From positions 1 through 64,000 of the forward strand of contig CBDFNQ010000036.1 of NCBI GenBank assembly GCA_965250225.1: a stretch of DNA of 64,000 bases, read 5' to 3'. The position numbers were made by a program, and so were the translations under genes. The stretch is from CBDEUK01 sp965250225. GTDB lineage: Bacteria; Pseudomonadota; Gammaproteobacteria; Eutrophobiales; Eutrophobiaceae. Positions within the stretch are counted from its first letter, which is position 1; every line of letters starts with the position of its first letter. The notes below the pieces were generated by a model that was given only the letters and a program-made list of their open reading frames with translations, was not told the DNA's origin and made no database searches. This document shows positions 9,059-16,871 of the stretch, piece by piece.

Positions 9059-9505
9059 TTACTCAACTATTGTATACTCTGAAGTTAATTTATACAGCTC
9101 ATAAAAAATAGCGCTTATCTCTTTTAGTCTTGTATCGAGCTGCTCAATTACTTGTGGAATTGCAATATCTTTTTTTGCATGACTTATTTCAGAAGTAAGG
9201 GTGAATTCTTTAGTTTTACTGTTTTGATATATATTAATTCTTAAGGGATTATGACTTAACTGATTTCGGTATGTACTGAGGGATAAAGCTCTATTAAATA
9301 AATCATGATATTCGTCTTTGTCTTTTAGACTTGAATTTTGTAATAAAGCTTGCAGAAATCTAATTCGAGCTTCGAAGCGATCGATGTTTAATGCATACTT
9401 CCTCAACTTATCATTTGGTAGCAAATTCAAAACGACATACGTTTGTGCCTCTATTTCATTAAAGGTTGTAAGAAACATACCTATTTTTTCTATATCCTTA
9501 TCCAT
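9059..9505 (-). CDS. cassette protein with HEPN-like RX4H motif
   Basis: This is a mostly helical, soluble protein of 148 residues. The frame is open to 9529, but an attC site occupies 9511-9571, so the ATG at 9505 (MDKDIEKIG) is the credible start. It contains YRNQLSHNPLR at about residues 90-100, an R-x4-H arrangement like the catalytic motif of HEPN RNases, preceded by helices resembling HEPN scaffolds. A HEPN ribonuclease, possibly in defence or toxin function, is a guess from one motif. It is flanked on both sides by attC-like sites. Confidence 0.6.
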   Translation of the reverse strand: MDKDIEKIGMFLTTFNEIEAQTYVVLNLLPNDKLRKYALNIDRFEARIRFLQALLQNSSLKDKDEYHDLFNRALSLSTYRNQLSHNPLRINIYQNSKTKEFTLTSEISHAKKDIAIPQVIEQLDTRLKEISAIFYELYKLTSEYTIVE

Positions 9506-9510
9506 AAGCA

Positions 9511-9571
9511 GCCTAACGTTTAAGCTCACGGACGCGCGAAAAGACGCGCGTGTGGAGTGACTTGTTAGGGC
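9511..9571 (-). other. attC site
   Basis: The outer boxes are GCCTAACG and CTTGTTAGG, with an internal perfect palindromic core (ACGCGCG...CGCGCGT). This is a clear integron attC of about 60 bp. On the minus strand it reads into GTTAGGC, the canonical GTTRRRY crossover box. Confidence 0.85.
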
Positions 9572-9573
9572 AT

Positions 9574-9891
9574 TTATTCAAATGTAGCCTCTGAAATTTT
9601 GCTTCTCAATGCCCACATATCTTCTTTTTCTCCAGTAGATAATTTCACTAATTCATCATGACTACATAAAAATTGAACTCTATCTAATGGTAGGTTTGTC
9701 CAGCTAGCGATTGTTTTGGTGGAACGCCATGTGTCCTTGCTTGTGTTTTCTTCTAACCAATTTCTAATTCTTTTTGACTCACAACAATCTTTTATTTCTT
9801 GATGAAGATATTGAATCAAATAAACCATGATGCCAGCAAGCGAACCTCCTGTAGCACCAATTATTACACCTTCTATAATTTTTTCTTCCAT
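9574..9891 (-). CDS. cassette-encoded hypothetical protein with N-terminal membrane segment
   Basis: This 105-residue protein has a Gly-rich hydrophobic N-terminal helix (about residues 8-28, GVIIGATGGSLAGIMVYLI). A charged cytoplasmic domain follows, whose pattern (KTIASWTNLPLDRVQFLCSHDELVKL) resembles a small winged-helix fold. I recognise no family and infer no function. It is bounded by attC-like sites at 9511-9571 and 9898-9983. Confidence 0.55.
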   Translation of the reverse strand: MEEKIIEGVIIGATGGSLAGIMVYLIQYLHQEIKDCCESKRIRNWLEENTSKDTWRSTKTIASWTNLPLDRVQFLCSHDELVKLSTGEKEDMWALRSKISEATFE

Positions 9892-9897
9892 ACTTTA

Positions 9898-9983
9898 AAA
9901 GCCCTTACGTGTTGCATAAAGGGGGCGCGTTTTTCGCGCGCGCCAGTGAGCAAAGCGAAAGAATTTGAAACATTTGTTAGATG
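9898..9983 (-). other. attC-like site
   Basis: The right box is TTTGTTAG and the left box is a diverged CTTACG. The centre is a strong inverted repeat (GGGGGCGCG...CGCGCGCGCC). At about 85 bp it fits attC architecture between two minus-strand genes. Confidence 0.65.
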
Positions 9984-9992
9984 GCATTTCAA

Positions 9993-10445
9993 TTATTCCA
10001 GTGGCTTAAGGCCAAGAAGTTTTTCTATTTTTGATACCCTTTTATCGATATTATCGAGTGAATTTATAGCCTGTTCTCCTTCTTCATGAAAATATGTAGA
10101 AAGACCGCGTAATAGAATGGCTGCATCCTCAATTGATTTCCTTCGAGGAATAACGCCAAAGGCAACAAATCGAGAAACTGCAAAAAGTGGAATTGCGTGG
10201 AGTTTAGCAATCATTTCACACGAATTATTCATTAATGCATTTTTTGCTTGATCTGAACGTTCTTGCGTTCGGCCAATAGGTGTATGGATAGTAGTGGCAT
10301 GGAATGCCAGATTGAACCGTACATCTCCAATTTCTTTCCGGAGATCATGAAGTGGCTCAATAAAGAACTTCGATAAAATTTGACCAATAACATATACAGT
10401 GATAGCGCCGAATGCTCCTAAGATGATTTTTTCAATATCAGTCAT
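9993..10445 (-). CDS. cassette-encoded membrane-anchored hypothetical protein
   Basis: This 150-residue protein has one N-terminal transmembrane helix (about residues 7-25) and an amphipathic, charged remainder with coiled-coil character near the C-terminus (INSLDNIDKRVSKIEKLLG). I recognise no named family. It is separated by only 19 bp from the next gene upstream (10465-10914), so the two may share one cassette. Confidence 0.55.
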   Translation of the reverse strand: MTDIEKIILGAFGAITVYVIGQILSKFFIEPLHDLRKEIGDVRFNLAFHATTIHTPIGRTQERSDQAKNALMNNSCEMIAKLHAIPLFAVSRFVAFGVIPRRKSIEDAAILLRGLSTYFHEEGEQAINSLDNIDKRVSKIEKLLGLKPLE

Positions 10446-10456
10446 CAGAGCCGTTT

Positions 10457-10937
10457 GTTAGCAATCATTTTGAACCTTCGAACAATTCTTTTAATTTCTT
10501 AAGGCCATCAGCTATCGGAGGTAAGTTTACACTGATCTCCCCCACGCCAACTATTTTTCCATCTATTTTTCCGCCTGAAATTATAATAGCGACGGCAAGA
10601 AGTAAAACTGTTCCGGTGAAAATTATTACAAACGGACTATTTTTTGTTGCACCTTCTACTTGCAGGTCTAATTCATTCAACTCAAGTTCATACATTTCTT
10701 TAGATGTTGTTTCACGTGCATACTTACTAATTCTTTGTAGCACATCATTTGCACTATCTTCAATTGAAATATCATCTGAGTGTTGGTAGAGAAGTGCATT
10801 AAGGGCAGATATATAATATAGATAATCAGAAAGTATTTTTGCCGTTATGAATTCTGGCTGTCCTTCCTTGAATAACAAGGAAAACGTTTTTACTATTGGT
10901 TTATTTATAAGCATTGACTTCTCCTTTGATTGCTAAC
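10457..10937. repeat. 10-bp inverted repeats bounding a cassette gene
   Basis: GTTAGCAATC at 10457-10466 and its exact complement GATTGCTAAC at 10928-10937 bracket the gene at 10465-10914. The left copy overlaps that gene's stop. They look like matching outer boxes of attC sites, marking cassette borders where full attC hairpins are no longer visible. Confidence 0.55.
10465..10914 (-). CDS. cassette-encoded hypothetical protein with one transmembrane helix
   Basis: This 149-residue protein has a soluble helical N-terminal part and one central hydrophobic helix (about residues 93-112, SPFVIIFTGTVLLLAVAIII). A C-terminal domain of some 35 residues ends in KKLKELFEGSK. I recognise no family. 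It is the rightmost gene of this small array, bracketed by the 10-bp inverted repeats. Confidence 0.55.
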   Translation of the reverse strand: MLINKPIVKTFSLLFKEGQPEFITAKILSDYLYYISALNALLYQHSDDISIEDSANDVLQRISKYARETTSKEMYELELNELDLQVEGATKNSPFVIIFTGTVLLLAVAIIISGGKIDGKIVGVGEISVNLPPIADGLKKLKELFEGSK

Positions 10938-11229
10938 TATTGATCATGGGGCAGTAGTGTCCGTATATCATTGGACTAATGAATGGGTAGAATAGTCGAT
11001 TTACTCTATATTTCATTAAGTTGACTCACCATCAATTAAAATATTAATAAAGTATTTCGAGATCTCTCTTCATTTTACATAGAAGGATAACATTTTCATG
11101 ATATTTAGTGATGGGTTCACCCATATGGGTGAATTATCTGAATTGACCTTGCAGCTATATATGGTCAAACTGTAATTCCACAGTCAACCAATTCAACACT
11201 AGGTTTTTTCAGAAAGAAATTTCAGACTA
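10938..11229. other. gene-free stretch carrying an 18-bp palindrome
   Basis: No gene is visible here. The only strong feature is a perfect 18-bp palindrome TTCACCCATATGGGTGAA at 11116-11133. Its 16-bp core recurs at 59204-59219, downstream of a helix-turn-helix gene. It could be an operator or a remnant of an exchanged element. Confidence 0.6.
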
Positions 11230-11257
11230 CAAAAAAAAGCCCTGCAATTGCAGGGCT
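11230..11257 (-). terminator. Rho-independent terminator of the glycine-zipper gene
   Basis: On the minus strand a perfect GCCCTGCAA/TTGCAGGGC hairpin is followed by eight T residues, 30 bp after the stop of the gene at 11287-11613. Confidence 0.85.
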
Positions 11258-11286
11258 TCGTTCTGAAAATATTCAGAACACTAAAA

Positions 11287-11613
11287 TCAGCAACGATCTT
11301 TCTTTGCCTGGCCTGGAGGACAAAATTTACTTTTTGGGTGTGAATGATCGTGGTATACGGTTTCTTGAGAGTGCCTATGTTCATCATTATCGCTAGAAGA
11401 ATCTGATGTATTAATAGCCACACCTACAGCTGCACCAACTCCTGCACCAATAATTGCACCTTCACGGTCACCGATTTCAGCTCCGACTGCGCCACCAATC
11501 GCACCGCCTACGGCACCACCAATTGCTGCGTCAAGCGTTAGATTATCATCTTCGGCACTGACTGTTTGTGTCAGTATCAAAGCTAAAAACATCAATATAA
11601 TTTTCGCTTTCAT
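11287..11613 (-). CDS. exported glycine-zipper protein
   Basis: This 108-residue protein has a signal peptide (about residues 1-20). A glycine-zipper block follows (about 31-65), with repeated GGAVGGAIGGAVG and GAIIGAGVGAAVG patterns, and then a His-rich polar tail ending in CPPGQAKKDRC. Glycine zippers of this type (Rick_17kDa/OmpA-like) insert in or pack against the outer membrane. It is monocistronic with a strong terminator. The exact role is unknown, and the His/Cys tail could bind metal. Confidence 0.75.
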   Translation of the reverse strand: MKAKIILMFLALILTQTVSAEDDNLTLDAAIGGAVGGAIGGAVGAEIGDREGAIIGAGVGAAVGVAINTSDSSSDNDEHRHSQETVYHDHSHPKSKFCPPGQAKKDRC

Positions 11614-11899
11614 TTTTTATGTCCTCATACCAAATTTAAAACAAATATTTGGGTTAACTATTCCTATCTATTGTAGTTACTACTGATCAAATAGGGTTAT
11701 ACAAGTTCAAGGTAATTATGAGAATTGTGACGAAAGTCTTATTTTAAGTCGCCGAGCGGCTTATCCTTACATAATTTTTTCTCAACCTCCTCAAACATCA
11801 AAACATTTAAAAGATTTAATAACGTTTACCAATATTGCATTGGGCAATTTTTGATATACTCAGAAACTGATAAAATGACACAACGATGAATAAGCAAAC

Positions 11900-12958
11900 A
11901 TGTTCAATATTGATGATACACGTATAGCAGATGTTCGCCCGCTGATACCACCGGCTATCCTGCTTGAAGAACTACCACTGACTGAGCAAGCAGAATCACT
12001 AGTTGCTGAATCACGAGAACACATCGGGAATATTATTCAAGGCAAGAATGATCGCCTACTCTTGATCGTAGGCCCTTGTTCAATCCACGATCCGGCAGCC
12101 GCACTTGAGTTTGCCCATAAACTGAAACCTCTCGCGGATCGTTATCAGGACGAATTATTAATATGTATGCGAACCTATTTTGAAAAACCGCGGACTATCA
12201 TCGGCTGGAAAGGTTTGATCAACGACCCCAATCTGGATGGTAGCTTTAATATCAATAAAGGTTTGCGTACTGCACGCAAAGTGTTACTGGATGTATTAGA
12301 GATTGGCTTGCCTACTGGTGCCGAATTTTTAGATACGATCATTCCGCAATACATTGCTGATGCTATTAGCTGGTCTGCTATTGGTGCACGCACGACCGAA
12401 AGCCAGATCCATCGTGAATTGGCTTCCGGCTTGTCCATGCCGGTCGGTTTTAAAAATGGGACTAGTGGTGATACACAAATTGCTCTGGACGCGGTTCGCT
12501 CTGCCAGTCATCCACACTGGTTCCCCTCAGTAACTAAACAAGGTGTTTCCGCAATATTTTCTACCGTCGGCAATCCTACAGCCCATGTGATTTTGCGCGG
12601 TGGCAATATCAGCGGCCCTAATTATTCACCAGAGGCGATTGAACCGGTTATATCAAAACTGGCTGAGGCAAAATTACCAGCACACATTGTTATGGATTGC
12701 AGTCATGGCAATAGCGATAAAGACTTTCGTCGCCAACCAGAAGTTGCATCGTCCATTGCTAAACAAATTTCATCTGGCAGTCATGCCGTTGCAGGCATCA
12801 TGCTTGAGAGCCATCTGGTTGAAGGCCGACAAGATTACGACCTTGACGGTGAAAACACCTATGGACAAAGCATTACCGATGCCTGCCTTGGTTTTGCTGA
12901 GACAGAACCTGTCATCACAATGCTGGCAGAAGCTGTTCAGGCCCGACGCAAACTGTGA
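11900..12958 (+). CDS. 3-deoxy-7-phosphoheptulonate synthase, class I (AroF/G/H)
   Basis: This enzyme is the first step of the shikimate pathway, condensing phosphoenolpyruvate and erythrose-4-phosphate to DAHP in the cytoplasm. The 352 residues cover the whole family: LLIVGPCSIHDP near residue 57, YFEKPRTIIGWKGLINDP near 95, the SGLSMPVGFKNGTSGD block, DCSHGNSDKD with metal and substrate residues, and GIMLESHLVEG near the end. Which feedback-regulated isozyme it is cannot be read safely. A TATACT -10-like box lies about 50 bp upstream. Confidence 0.95.
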   Translation: MFNIDDTRIADVRPLIPPAILLEELPLTEQAESLVAESREHIGNIIQGKNDRLLLIVGPCSIHDPAAALEFAHKLKPLADRYQDELLICMRTYFEKPRTIIGWKGLINDPNLDGSFNINKGLRTARKVLLDVLEIGLPTGAEFLDTIIPQYIADAISWSAIGARTTESQIHRELASGLSMPVGFKNGTSGDTQIALDAVRSASHPHWFPSVTKQGVSAIFSTVGNPTAHVILRGGNISGPNYSPEAIEPVISKLAEAKLPAHIVMDCSHGNSDKDFRRQPEVASSIAKQISSGSHAVAGIMLESHLVEGRQDYDLDGENTYGQSITDACLGFAETEPVITMLAEAVQARRKL

Positions 12959-12969
12959 GAAAAGCATCA

Positions 12970-13707
12970 TTACTGATGTTTTCGATACATCGTCAACAAA
13001 CCGAATAGTGTACTTCCGAATAACCAGATCGCCGCTGGGATCGGCACGGGTGCTGTAACTGGATCACCTGTGATTAACACATTATCGAAGGCAATGTCTT
13101 CATCCCCTGCGTCAAAATTATTCAATATAAATTCCAGGGTTAACATATCTCCCATGCCGACAATATCTGTCTGATAGGCAGTAAACACATCCGTTAATCT
13201 GGCACCATCTCCCACACCATCAAAATCACTATCCAATGCAGGCTCGGTATTTGTGCTACCAACAGATTCGAAAGCAAGCAAATTTAGCATTGGATTGCTA
13301 TCTATTTTATAACGCGCAAGAAATGACGTGTTTGCATCCCAGTCTTGATTACCGTCTTCGGCATCATCTTCAGCGAACAAGGTAGAGAGATGTAGATTAT
13401 TAAACCCTGAAATATTAATGATAAAACTTAGAACCCCCAAATCAGGAGCACCCATTAAACCATCGGTATCCATCGCAGCGAAAAAGCCGGAACCCTGTTG
13501 ATTCGTAAACATGATCGAACTGCCGATGGCAATGCCATCCGGGGCGACACGACCAAAATAATCCATATCAGAATCGGAAAGTTCAGAAATGTTAGTTGTA
13601 TAGGTTACGAGAGAATCCTCGAAATCTTCAAATAACAACGTGTCTGCTTGTGTCTGAAATGAAGCGAGAGAAAAATATAATAGGAAAAGTAATAGAGATT
13701 TAGACAT
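12970..13707 (-). CDS. secreted protein with PEP-CTERM-like sorting tail
   Basis: This 245-residue protein starts with a signal peptide (about residues 1-21) and ends in APVPIPAAIWLFGSTLFGLLTMYRKHQ: a Pro-containing motif, a transmembrane helix and a basic tail, as in exosortase-sorted proteins of aquatic gammaproteobacteria. The middle is an acidic, Asp-rich beta-type domain. Exosortase and exopolysaccharide genes are not in the window. A small hairpin with flanking A/T runs near 12960-12983 separates it from the DAHP synthase gene and may terminate both. Confidence 0.8.
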   Translation of the reverse strand: MSKSLLLFLLYFSLASFQTQADTLLFEDFEDSLVTYTTNISELSDSDMDYFGRVAPDGIAIGSSIMFTNQQGSGFFAAMDTDGLMGAPDLGVLSFIINISGFNNLHLSTLFAEDDAEDGNQDWDANTSFLARYKIDSNPMLNLLAFESVGSTNTEPALDSDFDGVGDGARLTDVFTAYQTDIVGMGDMLTLEFILNNFDAGDEDIAFDNVLITGDPVTAPVPIPAAIWLFGSTLFGLLTMYRKHQ

Positions 13708-13876
13708 GATCGAACTCCTTATCGATTAATTGAAAATAACAACATCCTGTAGCAATAAGGCTAACCCAGCTATTTATAATATTCAAGTCCTGAATGTACA
13801 TCATTCCCTATTAAGTCGATTAATAGGTTATTATTCAGTGCCTATTGACAATTTTTCATAATCAACACTATTAATA

Positions 13877-14161
13877 ATGAATCAACAACAGCTACGTAAA
13901 TTAAAACGTCAATGCCATCACCTAAAACCTGTCATCTGGATTGGACAAAAAGGCTTGAGTGATAATGTGTTTGATGAGATTGAATCAGCACTGGGACATC
14001 ACGAGTTGATTAAAATAAAGATCGCCTCCGCTGATAAAGCATCACGCCAGGAGATGGTCAGTGCTATTTGTGATAGAACCCACTCAGACTTGATCCAATC
14101 CATCGGTCACATGGTCTCATTCTATCGCAAAAACCCGGATAACCCGAAGCCCACTATGTAG
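13877..14161 (+). CDS. yhbY: YhbY, CRM-domain ribosome assembly RNA-binding protein
   Basis: This 94-residue single CRM-domain protein associates with pre-50S ribosomal subunits. It is recognised by LKRQCHHLKPVIWIGQKGLSDNVFDEIESAL at the N-terminus and the GHMVSFYRKNPDNPK tail, full length for the family. It usually neighbours ftsJ/ftsH or greA, but here it stands alone ahead of a diguanylate cyclase gene. Confidence 0.93.
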   Translation: MNQQQLRKLKRQCHHLKPVIWIGQKGLSDNVFDEIESALGHHELIKIKIASADKASRQEMVSAICDRTHSDLIQSIGHMVSFYRKNPDNPKPTM

Positions 14162-14450
14162 CAGGGTATGTGTTTTTCTGCGAATTCTGTTTTCTTTTTT
14201 TTAGTCTCGCCCCTGCAAGCAACGTTGTTTCAATTCTTCTATTCATTCAGACAATAACCTGCATATTTTAGCGTGCTAAGCAGTTTTGATGCATCAAATC
14301 TCGAAAATGCAGCAGAAATCCAGAATCTACACTATAAAACACAATTCAGAACCTACATCCCTAAAGTCAATTTTTATTTTGTCGATATAACCGGGGAATA
14401 TCGAAATTTTAAAGAATTATCACGACATTGAAACAAACTTCTAGATAACT

Positions 14451-15959
14451 ATGAAAAAAGAAAGCAAAAAAGCCCAATTATCAGATGCCGATGCCATTGA
14501 ATTTCGTACTCTGGCTGAAGATGCGCCCGTCATGCTTTGGCTCACAAACAATAACGGAGACAATATATTCTCAAATAGCAGATATATGAATTTCATTGGT
14601 CGGGAAAAAGTGGAGAATATGGGTGGAAAAGCCTGGTTCAATGCCCTACACGCTGAAGATCAAAAATATTGTCTGGATATTTTTAGCGATGCATTTCAAA
14701 CACATAAAGCATTTGAAATGGAATATCGTCTGAAAAGACGCGATGGCGAATACCGATTTATTCTTGACCGTGGCGAACCTTATATTAACAGTGAGGGAAA
14801 ATTTTCAGGTTTTATTGGTTCTTCTACGGATATTAGTGATCGCAAATCATCCGAAGATGAATTAAAAAAATCACATAGAGAACTCATTCAATACAATCAT
14901 GAAATGGACTTGATAAACCAGCTTAATTCCTATTTACAGGTTTGTCGTACTTTAACCGAGACTTATCCTGTTATTTCTCATTACGCCGATAAAATATTTC
15001 CTGATTGTTCTGGCGCTCTGTATTTATTTAACGAAAGTAAAACTCTGGTTGAATCCATGGCGCACTGGGGGAAAAAATTGGTCGAAAGCACACCCATTAT
15101 CGCGCCTGATGACTGTTGGTCATTGAGACAAGGCAGGGAACACATTGCCACGGAAGATGACAACAAATTATGTTGCGAACACATTAAAAATAACGTGATT
15201 AGTTATACCTGTGTACCCATCATTGCCCAAGGTGAAATGCTTGGCATGATACATCTCGAAATTGGCACGCCTCCGGATCATATGGATACGGAAGAAAAGG
15301 AACGTTTTTTCGATTCACGTCAACGACTCGTCAAAACAACAGCTGACAATTTAGCATTATCATTGGTTAGTTTGAAATTACGTGAAGCCCTTAAAAATCA
15401 ATCTATCCGTGATCCACTTACTCAACTGTATAACCGCCGACACATGGAGGAAAACCTGGAAAGAGAATTAACCCGATGTATACGTGCAGAATCCGGGCTC
15501 GGTGTCATTATGGCTGACGTTGATCATTTCAAAACCTTCAATGATAATTACGGTCATGACGCGGGTGATCTCGTTTTAGTTGAAGTTGCAAAATTTTTCA
15601 ACGAATTCATTCGTGGAAGTGATATTATTTGTCGTTATGGTGGCGAAGAATTTCTCATAACCATGCCAGATATTTCAAAGGAACTCATTCTCAAAAGAGT
15701 CAATGGGATTCGGGAAGGCGTAAAGAATCTTGAAATTATATATAATGGAGAACTACTGCCAAACATAACCTGTTCATTTGGTGTTTCGTATCTACCTGAT
15801 AATGGTGAACAAATATCCACGCTAATAAAGTCAGCCGATAAAGCACTATATACAGCAAAAAACAATGGCAGAGATCGGGTTGTCGTTGCTAAAGCAGTTG
15901 GTAACCGCCGAAACAAAAAAGTTGAAAAGACATCTGATTCACAAAGAATTGCAAGCTAG
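14451..15959 (+). CDS. diguanylate cyclase with PAS and GAF domains
   Basis: This 502-residue cytoplasmic signalling enzyme should make cyclic di-GMP from two GTP. A PAS/PAC domain covers about residues 15-135 (RTLAEDAPVMLWLTNNNGD ... GFIGSSTDISDRK). A GAF domain covers about 160-310. A GGDEF domain covers about 325-485 with the active-site RYGGEEF motif. The RGSD five residues before it is an intact inhibitory I-site, so product inhibition is likely. No transmembrane segment is present. Its input ligand is unknown. Confidence 0.93.
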   Translation: MKKESKKAQLSDADAIEFRTLAEDAPVMLWLTNNNGDNIFSNSRYMNFIGREKVENMGGKAWFNALHAEDQKYCLDIFSDAFQTHKAFEMEYRLKRRDGEYRFILDRGEPYINSEGKFSGFIGSSTDISDRKSSEDELKKSHRELIQYNHEMDLINQLNSYLQVCRTLTETYPVISHYADKIFPDCSGALYLFNESKTLVESMAHWGKKLVESTPIIAPDDCWSLRQGREHIATEDDNKLCCEHIKNNVISYTCVPIIAQGEMLGMIHLEIGTPPDHMDTEEKERFFDSRQRLVKTTADNLALSLVSLKLREALKNQSIRDPLTQLYNRRHMEENLERELTRCIRAESGLGVIMADVDHFKTFNDNYGHDAGDLVLVEVAKFFNEFIRGSDIICRYGGEEFLITMPDISKELILKRVNGIREGVKNLEIIYNGELLPNITCSFGVSYLPDNGEQISTLIKSADKALYTAKNNGRDRVVVAKAVGNRRNKKVEKTSDSQRIAS

Positions 15960-16013
15960 GTCGAGGTGTGCAAAAAACAGTCCAGTCATAGATTCAATTA
16001 TAATGAACAGAAA

Positions 16014-16862
16014 TTACTGTTTATTTTCTGAACTAGAAGCATTTATTAATAAAGTATCCATCACACGACTGGGTAAAACACGTTTTAAAAATGCAAAGGC
16101 ATAGGTCGGTTTAGTCACTGAGTATCGTATTTTAGGCTTTTTACTTTCCAGTGCATGAACTACTTTCTTAAGCACCGCATCAGGATCTAACGTAAAAGGA
16201 ACAACATCCTCTTTTTTTTGTAATTTTCGTTCAATCGCCTGATACATTTCTTTATGTATACTGTTGTCTTTTATTATATTTTTTTGAAAAGCTATGAAAG
16301 CATTTTCCCGAAAGCGGCTTCTTATAGGTCCGGGTTCAATTAATGAAACGTAAATACCACTGCCATGCAATTCCATTCGTAACGTATCACTCAAACCTTC
16401 CAACGCGAATTTGCTGGCATTATAAGCACCACGGTATTTCAATGCGACGAGGCCGAGAACAGAACTGTTTTGAATAATACGACCTTCACTCTGCTGGCGC
16501 ATGACTGGAATGATCAAATTAGTCAGCTCATGTGTACCAAACAAATTTGTTTCAAATTGATCACGCAACACATCACGAGAAAGATCTTCGACTGCACCGG
16601 TTTGTCCATAAGCACCATTATTAAACAAAGCGTAAACTCGGCCATTTGTTTTATTTAATATAGATTCAACAGCAAATTGTATTGAAGATGAATTAGCAAG
16701 ATCCAGTTGCTCACTTTCTAAATTTTGTTTTGTTAAATTTTCTACATCTTGTTTTTTTCTCGCAGTAGCAAACACACGATAACCACGTGCATTTAAGGCC
16801 TTTGCCACATGGTAACCAATTCCGCTCGAACATCCAGTAATAATAACAACACGCTCAGTCAT
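16014..16862 (-). CDS. SDR-family oxidoreductase
   Basis: This 282-residue classical short-chain dehydrogenase has the cofactor motif TGCSSGIG near residue 9, a variant NNAG motif (NNGAYG), a catalytic Ser in NSSVLG and YNASK as the YxxxK pair. The extended C-terminus is typical of NAD(P)-dependent SDRs acting on lipids or retinol-like substrates. It follows the RND pump gene by 9 bp in the same direction, so it is probably co-transcribed with the pump. The substrate is unknown. Confidence 0.88.
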   Translation of the reverse strand: MTERVVIITGCSSGIGYHVAKALNARGYRVFATARKKQDVENLTKQNLESEQLDLANSSSIQFAVESILNKTNGRVYALFNNGAYGQTGAVEDLSRDVLRDQFETNLFGTHELTNLIIPVMRQQSEGRIIQNSSVLGLVALKYRGAYNASKFALEGLSDTLRMELHGSGIYVSLIEPGPIRSRFRENAFIAFQKNIIKDNSIHKEMYQAIERKLQKKEDVVPFTLDPDAVLKKVVHALESKKPKIRYSVTKPTYAFAFLKRVLPSRVMDTLLINASSSENKQ

Positions 16863-16871
16863 TGCTAATCA

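Noticed and set aside
9506..9529. Start at 9529 for the HEPN-like cassette gene
   Set aside because: This start lies inside the attC at 9511-9571.
12600..13058. Plus-strand 152-codon frame overlapping the end of the DAHP synthase gene
   Set aside because: It is a shadow frame within a well-conserved enzyme gene, with no domain pattern.
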